The notes beneath the pieces were generated by a model. It was not told the origin of the DNA. It made no database searches and worked only from the letters and a program-made list of their open reading frames with translations. 9,985 nucleotides of DNA, taken from Bacillota bacterium (GTDB lineage Bacteria > Bacillota > Tb-RUG-66). The translations under genes were made by a program, and so were the position numbers. The stretch's first letter is position 1. Each line of letters opens with the position of its first letter. The stretch lies in assembly GCA_016288255.1 (NCBI GenBank), contig JAEEYS010000121.1, positions 1 through 9,985 of the forward strand. Reading direction: 5' to 3'. Of this stretch, positions 1 through 6,109 are shown piece after piece.

Positions 1-224
1 AAACAGGTTTTTCTTTTCAAAGAAGAACCGTCTTGACCAGTCATTTTTTTGTTTTGCATATCCCAATAAGATACCAAGCCGTATAAGATACTGTATATGC
101 CAAAAGCGATCAGTACATAAAAAGTAAATCGGATGCTCCTAAGAATAGGAAGCATACAAACGGAAAATAGGATCATTAAGATACCGATCACTATATAATA
201 ATTTTTATTGCTGTTGTTTTTCAT
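1..224 (-). CDS. Small two-helix membrane protein, 3' end outside window
   Basis: The reading frame is open from an ATG at 224 down to the window edge (74 codons, no stop), so the C-terminus is missing. The product starts MKNNSNKNYY and has two hydrophobic stretches, about residues 10-29 and 33-53, joined by a short basic turn (LRSIR). A polar, lysine-rich tail follows. This suggests a small inner-membrane protein with two helices. I do not recognise the family. A GTG three codons upstream (231-233) is an alternative start; neither start has a good ribosome binding site. A consensus promoter (263-291) points into it, which is the main reason to believe it is a gene. It is divergent from the YbaK-like gene at 465. 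Confidence 0.55.
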   Translation of the reverse strand, partial: MKNNSNKNYYIVIGILMILFSVCMLPILRSIRFTFYVLIAFGIYSILYGLVSYWDMQNKKMTGQDGSSLKRKTC

Positions 225-262
225 AAGGACCACGCTTTTATCGATTCAATCTCTTTCTTATC

Positions 263-291
263 AATATACCGAAGGAAAAGATCGCTGTCAA
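263..291 (-). promoter_or_regulatory. Sigma-A promoter for the left-edge membrane gene
   Basis: On the minus strand there is TTGACA (286-291), a 17-bp spacer and TATATT (263-268). The -35 is a perfect match and the -10 differs at one base. Transcription would begin near 256, giving a leader of about 30 nt before the ATG at 224. Confidence 0.7.
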
Positions 292-335
292 ATAAATGAG
301 AGCTGTTTTGGTTACAAAATAAGGCGTAAAATATG

Positions 336-365
336 CTGTGAAATCCTATTGAGGAGTGTTATAAT
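336..365 (+). promoter_or_regulatory. Extended -10 promoter upstream of the YbaK-like gene
   Basis: TGTTATAAT at 357-365 is a perfect extended -10 (TGn-TATAAT). The -35 is weak: CTGTGA at 336-341 with an 18-bp spacer. Weak -35 elements are common when the TGn extension is present. Transcription would start near 372, about 90 nt before the ATG at 465. Confidence 0.6.
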
Positions 366-464
366 AAAACCATATTATGAATCATTCGTTTTCGTGCATA
401 AAATCGGCGCAAAAAATGGAATCGATCCGCAACCTGGATACAATAGTAAGGAATAACGGAGAAC

Positions 465-923
465 ATGGAACAAAATAAAGTAGAACGATATTTTAAAGAG
501 AAAAATCTGCCTTATCCAATCCTTTACTTTAAAGAAAGCAGCGCAACCGTGGATCTGGCAGCAAAAGCGTTGGGAGAAGAACCGGCTAAAATCGCAAAAA
601 CATTGGCTTTTCAAGCCAAAGAAAAGGATATTGTAATCGTAATGTGCGGTACGGCTAGGATCGACAATAAAAAATATAAAAGCTTTTTTCACACCAAAGC
701 AAAGATGCTGTCTCCGGAAGAAACTTTAGATCGGATCGGTCATCCCGTTGGCGGCATTTGCCCGTTTGCGCTGTCCAAAGAGGTCATGGTTTATCTGGAT
801 GAATCTTTAAAAGCCTTTTCTGTGATCTACCCTGCCGCAGGAACGCCCAATTCCGCTGTTAAAATGACGCCAAAAGAACTGGAAGACGTTACAGGGGGCA
901 CTTGGGTTGATGTGACAAATTAG
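465..923 (+). CDS. YbaK/EbsC-family aminoacyl-tRNA deacylase-like protein
   Basis: This 152-residue cytoplasmic protein belongs to the YbaK / prolyl-tRNA synthetase-associated (INS-like) editing domain family. Members hydrolyse mischarged tRNAs such as Cys-tRNA(Pro) or Ala-tRNA(Pro) in trans. Family hallmarks are visible in order: the conserved lysine in AKTLAF (Lys45), DNKK (67-70), GHPVGGICPF (92-101) and YPAAGTPNSA (122-131). The length matches stand-alone family members. The start has a GGAG (458-461) very close to the ATG and an AAGGA (448-452) at better spacing. An extended -10 promoter lies at 357-365. No clear terminator follows, so some readthrough into the S9 peptidase gene is possible. 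The family is certain; the exact tRNA substrate cannot be read from the sequence, so no symbol is given. Confidence 0.9.
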   Translation: MEQNKVERYFKEKNLPYPILYFKESSATVDLAAKALGEEPAKIAKTLAFQAKEKDIVIVMCGTARIDNKKYKSFFHTKAKMLSPEETLDRIGHPVGGICPFALSKEVMVYLDESLKAFSVIYPAAGTPNSAVKMTPKELEDVTGGTWVDVTN

Positions 924-963
924 TGTTTTTTAAGCTGTTTAAGATAGCCTTTAGCCTTACACA

Positions 964-990
964 TTGCAATATGATAGTCAGTTTTATAAA
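964..990 (+). promoter_or_regulatory. Weak candidate promoter for the S9 peptidase gene
   Basis: TTGCAA (964-969) and TATAAA (985-990) are separated by only 15 bp, which is short for sigma-A. It is the best candidate in the 123-bp gap before the peptidase gene. The gap shows no terminator for the upstream gene, so co-transcription is an alternative. Confidence 0.3.
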
Positions 991-1046
991 GAATAAAATT
1001 TTTGGTAACACATATTTACTATAAAACAAAAAAACAGGAGGAAAAA

Positions 1047-3059
1047 ATGAAGCAATTAAAAATCGAAACATTAATGGATTTTCAGTTTTTAGCAAATTTT
1101 CAGTATGCTCCTAATGGAAAATACGGTGCTTTTGTAAAAAGCAATCAAGATGTTGATGAAAACATGTATCGATCCACTCTTTGGCTTCTTGATACAAAAT
1201 CAAACGAAGTAAAAGAATTAACCAAAGAAGGCAATGAAAAAAGCTTTATTTGGCTAGATAATGAAACGATCTTATTTCCGTCCTTAAGAAACAAAGCTCA
1301 TCAAAATATGCTGGAAAGCGGAGAAGAATTAACTGCTTTTTATAAGCTGGATATTCAAAGCGGTGAAATACATGAAGCTTTTGTTATTCCTCAGACTGTA
1401 ACCAATATTCAAAAAATCAATGATACAAAGTTTTTGTTGGAAGTTCGATTTGACAACAGCCGACCGGATTTAATGGGAAAAACAGGGGAAGAAAGAGAGC
1501 TATTGTTAAATAGAATCCGGGCAGAAAGAGATTACAGCGTTTATGATGAGCTGCCTTTTGCGGCAGATGGCAGAGGCGTTGTCAATAAATACAGAAACAG
1601 GCTTTATATCTATGATGCAAAAACAAAAGATATCTTTCCGATTACGGCGCCTTTCTTCCAAACAAAATCTGCTGTGCTAAATGAAACAAAGACAAAGCTG
1701 GTTTATGTAGGCTGTGAATATGATTCCGTTGATACGATCTTAGACGCTATTTACCTTTATGATATTTTAGACGGAACGACAAAAGAGCTGTTACCGGAAA
1801 ATGAGTTACGAGTCAATTATGTGGAATTTTTAGATAGAAGTCTATTTGTAGCAGCGCAAAGACTGGAAGATTTTGGAGAAGACGGTGCGCCCAGCTTCTA
1901 TTTGATCGATCTTCCGGAAGACGATGAACCTTCCAAGATCCATTTGTTTTTGAAAAATGAGTATATGATTGCGTTTACCATGAATTCTGATGTACGGTAT
2001 GGCGGTGGTATCAATATCAAATCCTATGACGGTGTAGTCTATTTTACTATGTTGATCGGTACAAGCACCTATATTTACAGTTTGGATCGATATGGAAATC
2101 TGACGCAGATCACGACAAAAAGCGGTTCTGTCGATAGGTTTGATAAATACGGAGACGATATTATCTTTATTGGGCTTAGAGACTCTATGCCTCTGGAACT
2201 CTATAAATTCAATTTAACGACCAAAGAAGAAACGCAGTTGACACATTTCAATACCGCTTTAATGGAAGCATATCCGCCGGTTCCTTTGGAAGAATGTAAT
2301 TTTATCAATGACAATGGAGACAATATTGACGGTTGGGTCATGAAACCGTTGAACTATGATCCAAGCAAAAAATATCCGGGCATTTTGTCCGTCCACGGCG
2401 GACCAAGAACGGCGTTTGGCGATGTTTATTTCTTTGAAATGCAGTATTTTGCAAATCAGGGATATTTTGTATTTTTATGTAATCCCACAGGAAGCGACGG
2501 TAAAGGGAATCAGTTCGCAAACATCAAAGGCCATTACGGCGACAGAGATTTTGATGATTTGATGAAATTTACCGATGTTGTTTTGGAAAGATATCCTCAA
2601 ATCGATAAAGATCGGATCGGCGCTATGGGCGGATCTTACGGCGGATTTATGCTGAACTGGATCGTTGGCCATACAAGTCGTTTTTCCGCAGCGGTATCTC
2701 AGCGTTCGATCAGCAACTTTATTACCATGTCTACCACCAGTGACTGGGGTCATCGGTTCGGTAAAGATCAAGCGGACGCAACTGTTTGGGAAAACTTCGA
2801 TAGACTTTGGGCGCAAAGCCCGATAAAATATGCGGATCAGGCTACGACCCCAACCTTGTTCATCCATTCCAATGAAGATTATCGCTGCTGGATGGGAGAG
2901 GGGATACAGATGTTTTCTGCTCTTAAGCAAAACGGCGTACCAGCGCGGCTTTGTCTTTTTAAAGGGGAAAGTCATGATTTAAGCAGATCCGGTAAACCAC
3001 TGCATAAAATGAGAAGATTACAGGAAATGACAGACTGGTTTGAAAAATATTTACAATAA
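1047..3059 (+). CDS. S9-family serine peptidase (prolyl oligopeptidase / acylaminoacyl-peptidase type)
   Basis: The 670-residue product has the two-part S9 architecture: an N-terminal beta-propeller-like region (about residues 1-400) and a C-terminal alpha/beta-hydrolase domain (about 430-670). The hydrolase part shows the oxyanion motif SVHGGP (His450, Gly451, Gly452), the nucleophile motif GGSYGG (Ser530), the acid in NEDYR (Asp611) and the base in GESHD (His643), a complete Ser-Asp-His triad. The family cleaves short peptides, with the propeller limiting access. No signal peptide is seen, so it is probably cytoplasmic. The start at 1047 is preferred over an in-frame ATG at 1002 because AGGAGG (1036-1041) sits 5 nt upstream of it. 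A strong terminator follows 11 bp after the stop. Peptide specificity cannot be told from sequence. Confidence 0.93.
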   Translation: MKQLKIETLMDFQFLANFQYAPNGKYGAFVKSNQDVDENMYRSTLWLLDTKSNEVKELTKEGNEKSFIWLDNETILFPSLRNKAHQNMLESGEELTAFYKLDIQSGEIHEAFVIPQTVTNIQKINDTKFLLEVRFDNSRPDLMGKTGEERELLLNRIRAERDYSVYDELPFAADGRGVVNKYRNRLYIYDAKTKDIFPITAPFFQTKSAVLNETKTKLVYVGCEYDSVDTILDAIYLYDILDGTTKELLPENELRVNYVEFLDRSLFVAAQRLEDFGEDGAPSFYLIDLPEDDEPSKIHLFLKNEYMIAFTMNSDVRYGGGINIKSYDGVVYFTMLIGTSTYIYSLDRYGNLTQITTKSGSVDRFDKYGDDIIFIGLRDSMPLELYKFNLTTKEETQLTHFNTALMEAYPPVPLEECNFINDNGDNIDGWVMKPLNYDPSKKYPGILSVHGGPRTAFGDVYFFEMQYFANQGYFVFLCNPTGSDGKGNQFANIKGHYGDRDFDDLMKFTDVVLERYPQIDKDRIGAMGGSYGGFMLNWIVGHTSRFSAAVSQRSISNFITMSTTSDWGHRFGKDQADATVWENFDRLWAQSPIKYADQATTPTLFIHSNEDYRCWMGEGIQMFSALKQNGVPARLCLFKGESHDLSRSGKPLHKMRRLQEMTDWFEKYLQ

Positions 3060-3070
3060 GAGAAATCCAT

Positions 3071-3101
3071 AAAAGAGAGCGAAATTCGCTCTCTTTTATT
3101 T
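3071..3101 (+). terminator. Intrinsic terminator after the S9 peptidase gene
   Basis: A perfect inverted repeat, AAAAGAGAGCG (3071-3081) with CGCTCTCTTTT (3087-3097), encloses a 5-nt loop. It is followed by an ATTTT tail. The position just after the stop codon fits termination of the peptidase transcript. Confidence 0.9.
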
Positions 3102-3414
3102 TTACCATTTTACTTTACATAATCCGGAGTATTGAAAATTTAGATCAGTAGGGACTTTACGTTTTGTTTTAATTTTGATTTTTATCGTATGAAATCAATA
3201 AAATGTTTTATTGAATTTTACCAATACTAAAAATCCTGAGCAAACGCCAAAATCAGATTTTGATCAAAAGATTTAATTTTAAATTACAGATTTCGAATTA
3301 TAATATAATCTGTTATGCATGTCATCCATTTTGTTTGAATTTAAATCAGACGCAAGACTTTGATTTATATTTGGTAAATTGGTAAAAATGTTTAATAGGA
3401 CACCAATTAGATAA

Positions 3415-3573
3415 AAAAGACAGGAAAAAGTAAAATTTATTCAAACAACATTATTAGAAACACTTGAAACCATTGCTATATCTAGCTTTCAGAAACCGTC
3501 GAAAAAACGAGGCCGAAAAAGGGCCCAAAATGGCGCGAAAATGAATTTTGAATATAATTCCTTGCGGAAATAA
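3415..3573 (+). pseudogene. Possible decayed coding remnant, 52 codons, no start
   Basis: A stop-free run of 52 codons ends at TAA 3571-3573. It reads like protein rather than random AT-rich sequence in its middle (FIQTTLLETLETIAISSF) and then has a basic KKRGRKR motif, similar to an AT-hook or nuclear-localisation-like cluster. It contains no in-frame ATG until residue 43 and has no ribosome binding site. The same frame continues to 3823 with further stops (3643, 3691, 3703, 3763, 3766, 3823) between short protein-like pieces. I infer a remnant of a lost gene; chance in A-rich DNA is a real alternative, and no family is recognised. Confidence 0.25.
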
Positions 3574-3862
3574 AAGGCTGTTTTTATGAAAAACGAAAAA
3601 TACGGTCATAAAAGCGAAATTTGGAATAAAACTTCATCAGGATAAAATCATTCGGAAATTATTCAGATCAGAAAGAGATCATTTGAACTGTGAATGATGA
3701 AATAAGATAAAATGAAATTGAATAAAGGTAATAACAGATTAAAAGAAAGCTATAAAGATGTATGATAAAAAGATGAAATAAAAATGATCATCAAAAAACA
3801 AGAAAGTTTAAAAAGTAAAATATAAATTCAAAATATAGCAGTTGAATACAGAGGTTGTGTGT

Positions 3863-3944
3863 ATGAGCAAAAATAAGAATTTACGATCTTAATGAAATTG
3901 GATTGCCCAGTATGAAAAATTTCGCCTCTCTTAACTTTACATAA
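3863..3944 (+). other. Chain of three tiny overlapping ORFs
   Basis: ATG at 3863 follows AGAGGT (3850-3855) with 7-nt spacing and encodes MSKNKNLRS. Its TAA overlaps the ATG of MKLDCPV (TAATG, 3890-3894). That ORF's TGA overlaps the ATG of MKNFASLNFT (ATGA, 3912-3915), which stops at 3942-3944. The overlaps are the kind used for translational coupling, but each peptide is only 7-10 residues and may be chance. A terminator-like hairpin follows 37 bp downstream. Confidence 0.2.
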
Positions 3945-3981
3945 TATATATTATCAGACGTTATATAGAAAAATGAATCCA

Positions 3982-4027
3982 AGGTAGAGCGGCAAGGATC
4001 CCTTTTGGCTCTCCTCCTCTTTTTTTT
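3982..4027 (+). terminator. Orphan terminator-like hairpin with T8
   Basis: AGG-t-AGAGC (3982-3990) can pair with GCTCT-CCT (4008-4015). An inner AAGG/CCTT stem (3994-3997 with 4001-4004) lies beyond a 3x3 internal loop. A run of eight T (4020-4027) follows after four bases. The signal points rightwards, yet no gene on the plus strand ends nearby, so any transcript it terminates would be an unannotated RNA. Confidence 0.45.
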
Positions 4028-4059
4028 ACGGACTTTAGTAAAGTACTATTAAAATATAA

Positions 4060-4119
4060 TTTAAAAAGAAATGATACCATTCCATTTTTTTATAACATGT
4101 CTTGTAGAATAGTATCATT
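4060..4119 (-). terminator. Terminator of the yneA-like gene
   Basis: On the minus strand, arms at 4107-4119 and 4070-4082 form a 13-bp stem around a 24-nt loop, followed by TCTTTTT. One pair is U-G wobble in the minus-strand transcript but a C-A mismatch in the plus-strand transcript. This supports leftward use. It lies 60 nt past the yneA-like stop codon. Confidence 0.6.
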
Positions 4120-4178
4120 AAAATTTATTTTGATAAAATGTATTTTAATTACACTTTCAGGTTTTGATTTTTTTCTTT

Positions 4179-4457
4179 TTATTCTTCTTCCATTCTTTCT
4201 ATCGTAACAGGAATCAAAATGGTTTCTCCCGGTTGGATATTAACTGATTGCAAATTATTTTCTTTTTTGATCTCATAAATAAATGCGCGAATGTCTTCTC
4301 CTTCTTCTTTATACTCTTTAGCGATTTCCCACAGAGTATCCCCTTTTTTTACCGTAACCTCAACCAGAGCATGTTCCGATTGATGATCTCCCAATACACC
4401 GATCCCTAACACAAAAATAGATAATATAATAATGCCGACTACAAATAATTTTTTCAT
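4179..4457 (-). CDS. yneA: YneA-like SOS cell-division suppressor (membrane-anchored LysM protein)
   Basis: The 92-residue product has an N-terminal membrane anchor (about residues 4-22, starting MKKLF) and one LysM domain (about 33-84) with the motif KKGDTLWEIAKEY and the closing PGETILIP. This is the layout of Bacillus subtilis YneA, an SOS-induced protein that delays division through its extracellular LysM region. A short acidic tail (MEEE) ends the protein. The gene diverges from lexA, and its promoter (4512-4540) carries a LexA box inside the spacer and another just downstream of the start site, so SOS control is well supported. AGAAAGGAAG lies upstream of the ATG. The role is inferred from architecture and context; sequence identity to characterised YneA cannot be measured here. 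Confidence 0.85.
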   Translation of the reverse strand: MKKLFVVGIIILSIFVLGIGVLGDHQSEHALVEVTVKKGDTLWEIAKEYKEEGEDIRAFIYEIKKENNLQSVNIQPGETILIPVTIERMEEE

Positions 4458-4485
4458 TAGTTTACTTCCTTTCTATTCAATAAAT

Positions 4486-4499
4486 CGAACATATGTTTG
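4486..4499 (-). promoter_or_regulatory. LexA box 1
   Basis: CGAACATATGTTTG is a perfect match to the Gram-positive LexA consensus CGAAC-RNRY-GTTYG. It lies about 6-19 nt downstream of the predicted yneA start site, where bound LexA would block the polymerase. Confidence 0.93.
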
Positions 4500-4511
4500 T
4501 TTTATGAGTTT

Positions 4512-4540
4512 ATTTTACACCAAACATATGTTCGAGTCAA
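4512..4540 (-). promoter_or_regulatory. Sigma-A promoter of the yneA-like gene
   Basis: On the minus strand, TTGACT (4535-4540) and TAAAAT (4512-4517) are separated by exactly 17 bp. LexA box 2 (4521-4534) occupies most of the spacer, so LexA and RNA polymerase would compete directly. The predicted start is near 4505. Confidence 0.8.
4521..4534 (+). promoter_or_regulatory. LexA box 2
   Basis: CAAACATATGTTCG is the exact reverse complement of box 1, so the two sites are identical but in opposite orientation, with centres 35 bp apart. It sits between the -35 and -10 of the yneA promoter. Confidence 0.93.
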
Positions 4541-4558
4541 GCAAAAAAATAAAAAATA

Positions 4559-4572
4559 CGAACAAATGTTTG
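4559..4572 (+). promoter_or_regulatory. LexA box 3
   Basis: CGAACAAATGTTTG fits the LexA consensus at every defined position. Its 3' end overlaps the -35 region of the lexA promoter, giving autoregulation. Its centre is 38 bp from that of box 2. Confidence 0.93.
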
Positions 4573-4597
4573 TGTTTTTTTGACAATATGGTATAAT
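4570..4597 (+). promoter_or_regulatory. lexA promoter (extended -10)
   Basis: TGGTATAAT (4589-4597) is a perfect extended -10. The matching -35 is TTGTGT (4570-4575) with a 16-bp spacer, overlapping LexA box 3. A TTGACA at 4580-4585 is too close to this -10 to act as its -35. Transcription would start near 4604. Confidence 0.75.
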
Positions 4598-4654
4598 GTA
4601 AAGTAAGTAAGAATAAACAAATTGATTATTTTCTGCAAAGAAAGGATTTTGTAG

Positions 4655-5335
4655 ATGAAAAAAAAGGAAGATTTATCTATTCGGCAACGGCAGGTTTTGG
4701 ATTTTATGAAAGAGGAAATTAAAACGAAAGGGTATCCCCCTACTATTCGAGAAATTGGCTTGGCACTTCATATGAGTTCCAGTTCTACTGTGCACAATCA
4801 TTTAAAAAATCTGGAACAAAAAGGATATATCAGGAAAGATCCTACCAAACCGAGGGCCATTGAAATTTTGGATTTAGAAGATACAAAAGAACCTAAAGCA
4901 GAAACAAAACCGATTGTAAGTCATCTCTCCTCTACTCCTTATCCGGAAACAGAAAAAGAATTGATCGAGGTGCCGCTGGTTGGAAGTATCGCTGCAGGGC
5001 AGCCTATTTTAGCGGAAGAAAATTTAGAAGATACTTTCCCGATCCCCACTGATTTTGTAGGCCATGGTGATGTTTTTATGCTGAAAGTAAAAGGCGAAAG
5101 TATGGTAGAAGCCGGTATTTTAAACGGGGATTATGTTTTGATCCGGCAGCAGAACACCGCTCAAAACGGAGAAATCGTGGCGGCTATGATCGAAGACGAA
5201 GCGACGGTCAAGACTTTCTATAAAGAAAAAAACCATATTCGGCTGCAACCGGAAAACAGCAGTATGGAACCTATTATTGTAGAAGAAAACTTAACGATTT
5301 TAGGTAAAGTGGTAGGTTTGATGCGGAAAATGTAG
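4655..5335 (+). CDS. lexA: SOS repressor LexA
   Basis: The 226-residue product has a winged-helix DNA-binding domain (about residues 1-72, with [19 protein letters not shown] as the recognition region) and a C-terminal S24 autoprotease domain (about 104-226). The cleavage site is Ala114-Gly115 in SIAAGQP. The catalytic serine is Ser149 in [10 protein letters not shown] and the general base is Lys186 in EATVKTFY. All residues needed for RecA-stimulated self-cleavage are present. The linker between the domains (about 73-103) is rich in Lys, Glu, Pro and Thr and is longer than in the roughly 200-residue LexA proteins of B. subtilis and E. coli. AAGGA (4641-4645) lies 9 nt before the ATG. It is autoregulated through box 3 and is followed by mpg after 29 bp. 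Confidence 0.97.
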   Translation: MKKKEDLSIRQRQVLDFMKEEIKTKGYPPTIREIGLALHMSSSSTVHNHLKNLEQKGYIRKDPTKPRAIEILDLEDTKEPKAETKPIVSHLSSTPYPETEKELIEVPLVGSIAAGQPILAEENLEDTFPIPTDFVGHGDVFMLKVKGESMVEAGILNGDYVLIRQQNTAQNGEIVAAMIEDEATVKTFYKEKNHIRLQPENSSMEPIIVEENLTILGKVVGLMRKM

Positions 5336-5364
5336 TGAATCTAACGATATAGAAAGGGGTCATC

Positions 5365-6003
5365 TTGAAATTATCCAGATCTTTTTATACACAGGATACC
5401 TTAACGGTAGCAAAAGCGCTTTTGGGCAAATATTTGGTGAGAAATCAAAATGGGATCATCACAATAGGAAGAATCGTTGAAACGGAAGCCTATTTGGGCC
5501 CAAAGGATAAAGCGGCACATTCTTATAAGGCAAGTCCTTTTGGCAGAACCAATGTGATGTATCAAGAAGGCGGCTTTGCGTATGTCTACTTCATTTATGG
5601 CATGCATTATTGTTTTAATGTGGTGAGCAACCAAAAAGAAATACCGGAAGCTGTCTTGATACGGGCTTTGGAACCGGTTTATGGTATTGATGTCATGCAA
5701 AAAAGACGGCGTCAGGAATCTATTAAAAATCTGACCAACGGTCCCGGTAAACTATGTCAGGCAATGGACATCACCAAAGAACTTTATGGAGAAGATCTTT
5801 TGAAAGATAGTTTATATATTATATATGAAACGGATCCTTTGTTAAAAACATTAAAGATTCCCTCCTACCCTCTTTTGTCAGAAGAACAAATCCTTTGCAC
5901 CAAACGGATCAATATTCAATACGCGGAAGAGGCAAAAGATTTTTTATATCGCTTTATCATAAAGGATAATCCCCACCTTTCCGTAAAGAAAATACCTGTT
6001 TAA
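5365..6003 (+). CDS. mpg: 3-methyladenine DNA glycosylase (AAG/MPG family)
   Basis: This 212-residue enzyme removes alkylated and deaminated purines in base excision repair. Residues matching human AAG can be located: the water-activating glutamate Glu41 and Tyr43 in ETEAYLGP, His52 in AAHSY, the base-flipping intercalator Tyr78 in YFIYGMHY, Asn85 in CFNVVS and Arg100 in IRALEP. NGPGKLCQA (125-133) is a further family motif. Length is normal for bacterial members. The start is a TTG at 5365, chosen because GAAAGGGG (5352-5359) sits 5 nt upstream and the homologous N-terminus (SRSFY) begins right after it. Only 29 bp separate it from lexA, with no terminator or promoter between, so it should be co-transcribed and SOS-induced. 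A strong terminator follows. Confidence 0.95.
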   Translation: MKLSRSFYTQDTLTVAKALLGKYLVRNQNGIITIGRIVETEAYLGPKDKAAHSYKASPFGRTNVMYQEGGFAYVYFIYGMHYCFNVVSNQKEIPEAVLIRALEPVYGIDVMQKRRRQESIKNLTNGPGKLCQAMDITKELYGEDLLKDSLYIIYETDPLLKTLKIPSYPLLSEEQILCTKRINIQYAEEAKDFLYRFIIKDNPHLSVKKIPV

Positions 6004-6021
6004 GACGGGAAATTATTAAAC

Positions 6022-6058
6022 AAAAGCAGCAAGAGCACAGATCCTCTTGCTGCTTTTT
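6022..6058 (+). terminator. Terminator of the lexA-mpg operon
   Basis: AAAAGCAGCAAGAG (6022-6035) pairs perfectly with CTCTTGCTGCTTTT (6044-6057) around an 8-nt loop, ending in TTTTT. It lies 18 bp after the mpg stop. Confidence 0.93.
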
Positions 6059-6060
6059 AG

Positions 6061-6089
6061 TTGTGAAGAGATCGATATTTTGTTATAAT
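6061..6089 (+). promoter_or_regulatory. Promoter of the duplicated membrane protein gene
   Basis: TTGTGA (6061-6066), a 17-bp spacer and TGTTATAAT (6081-6089, extended -10 TGn-TATAAT) form a convincing sigma-A promoter. It starts just 2 bp after the preceding terminator's T-tract, so this gene is its own transcription unit. Confidence 0.75.
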
Positions 6090-6109
6090 AGCACTCGGTT
6101 AGGAATGAT

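Larger units (their letters stand above)
3102..4178. other. 1.1-kb AT-rich stretch with no convincing gene
   Basis: All six frames are broken by frequent stops; no reading frame here has a start, ribosome binding site and reasonable length together. Contents, listed separately where they deserve it: an open start-less fragment (3415-3570), a GC-rich patch with spaced A-tracts (3491-3545), a purine-rich A-rich tract (about 3585-3840), a chain of three tiny ORFs (3863-3944), an orphan terminator-like hairpin (3982-4027) and the terminator of the yneA-like gene (4060-4119). It reads best as decayed coding sequence or an untranslated RNA region. No tRNA, rRNA or recognised riboswitch was seen. 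Confidence 0.6.

Noticed and set aside
208..456. An 82-codon plus-strand frame before the YbaK-like gene
   Set aside because: It runs through two promoter regions, has no ribosome binding site and shows no protein-like pattern.
375..692. A 105-codon open frame on the minus strand
   Set aside because: It overlaps the YbaK-like gene in antisense and the gene's promoter region, with no ribosome binding site or family motif.
1002..1046. Upstream ATG as the start of the S9 peptidase
   Set aside because: The 15 added residues would be encoded across the AGGAGG ribosome binding site. The ATG at 1047 has ideal spacing and begins a family-like N-terminus.
2475..2975. A 166-codon open frame on the minus strand
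   Set aside because: It is antisense to the catalytic domain of the S9 peptidase, whose triad is intact. It is a shadow frame.
4580..4585. TTGACA as the -35 of the lexA promoter
   Set aside because: It is only 6 bp from the TATAAT at 4592, and no -10 lies 16-18 bp downstream of it.
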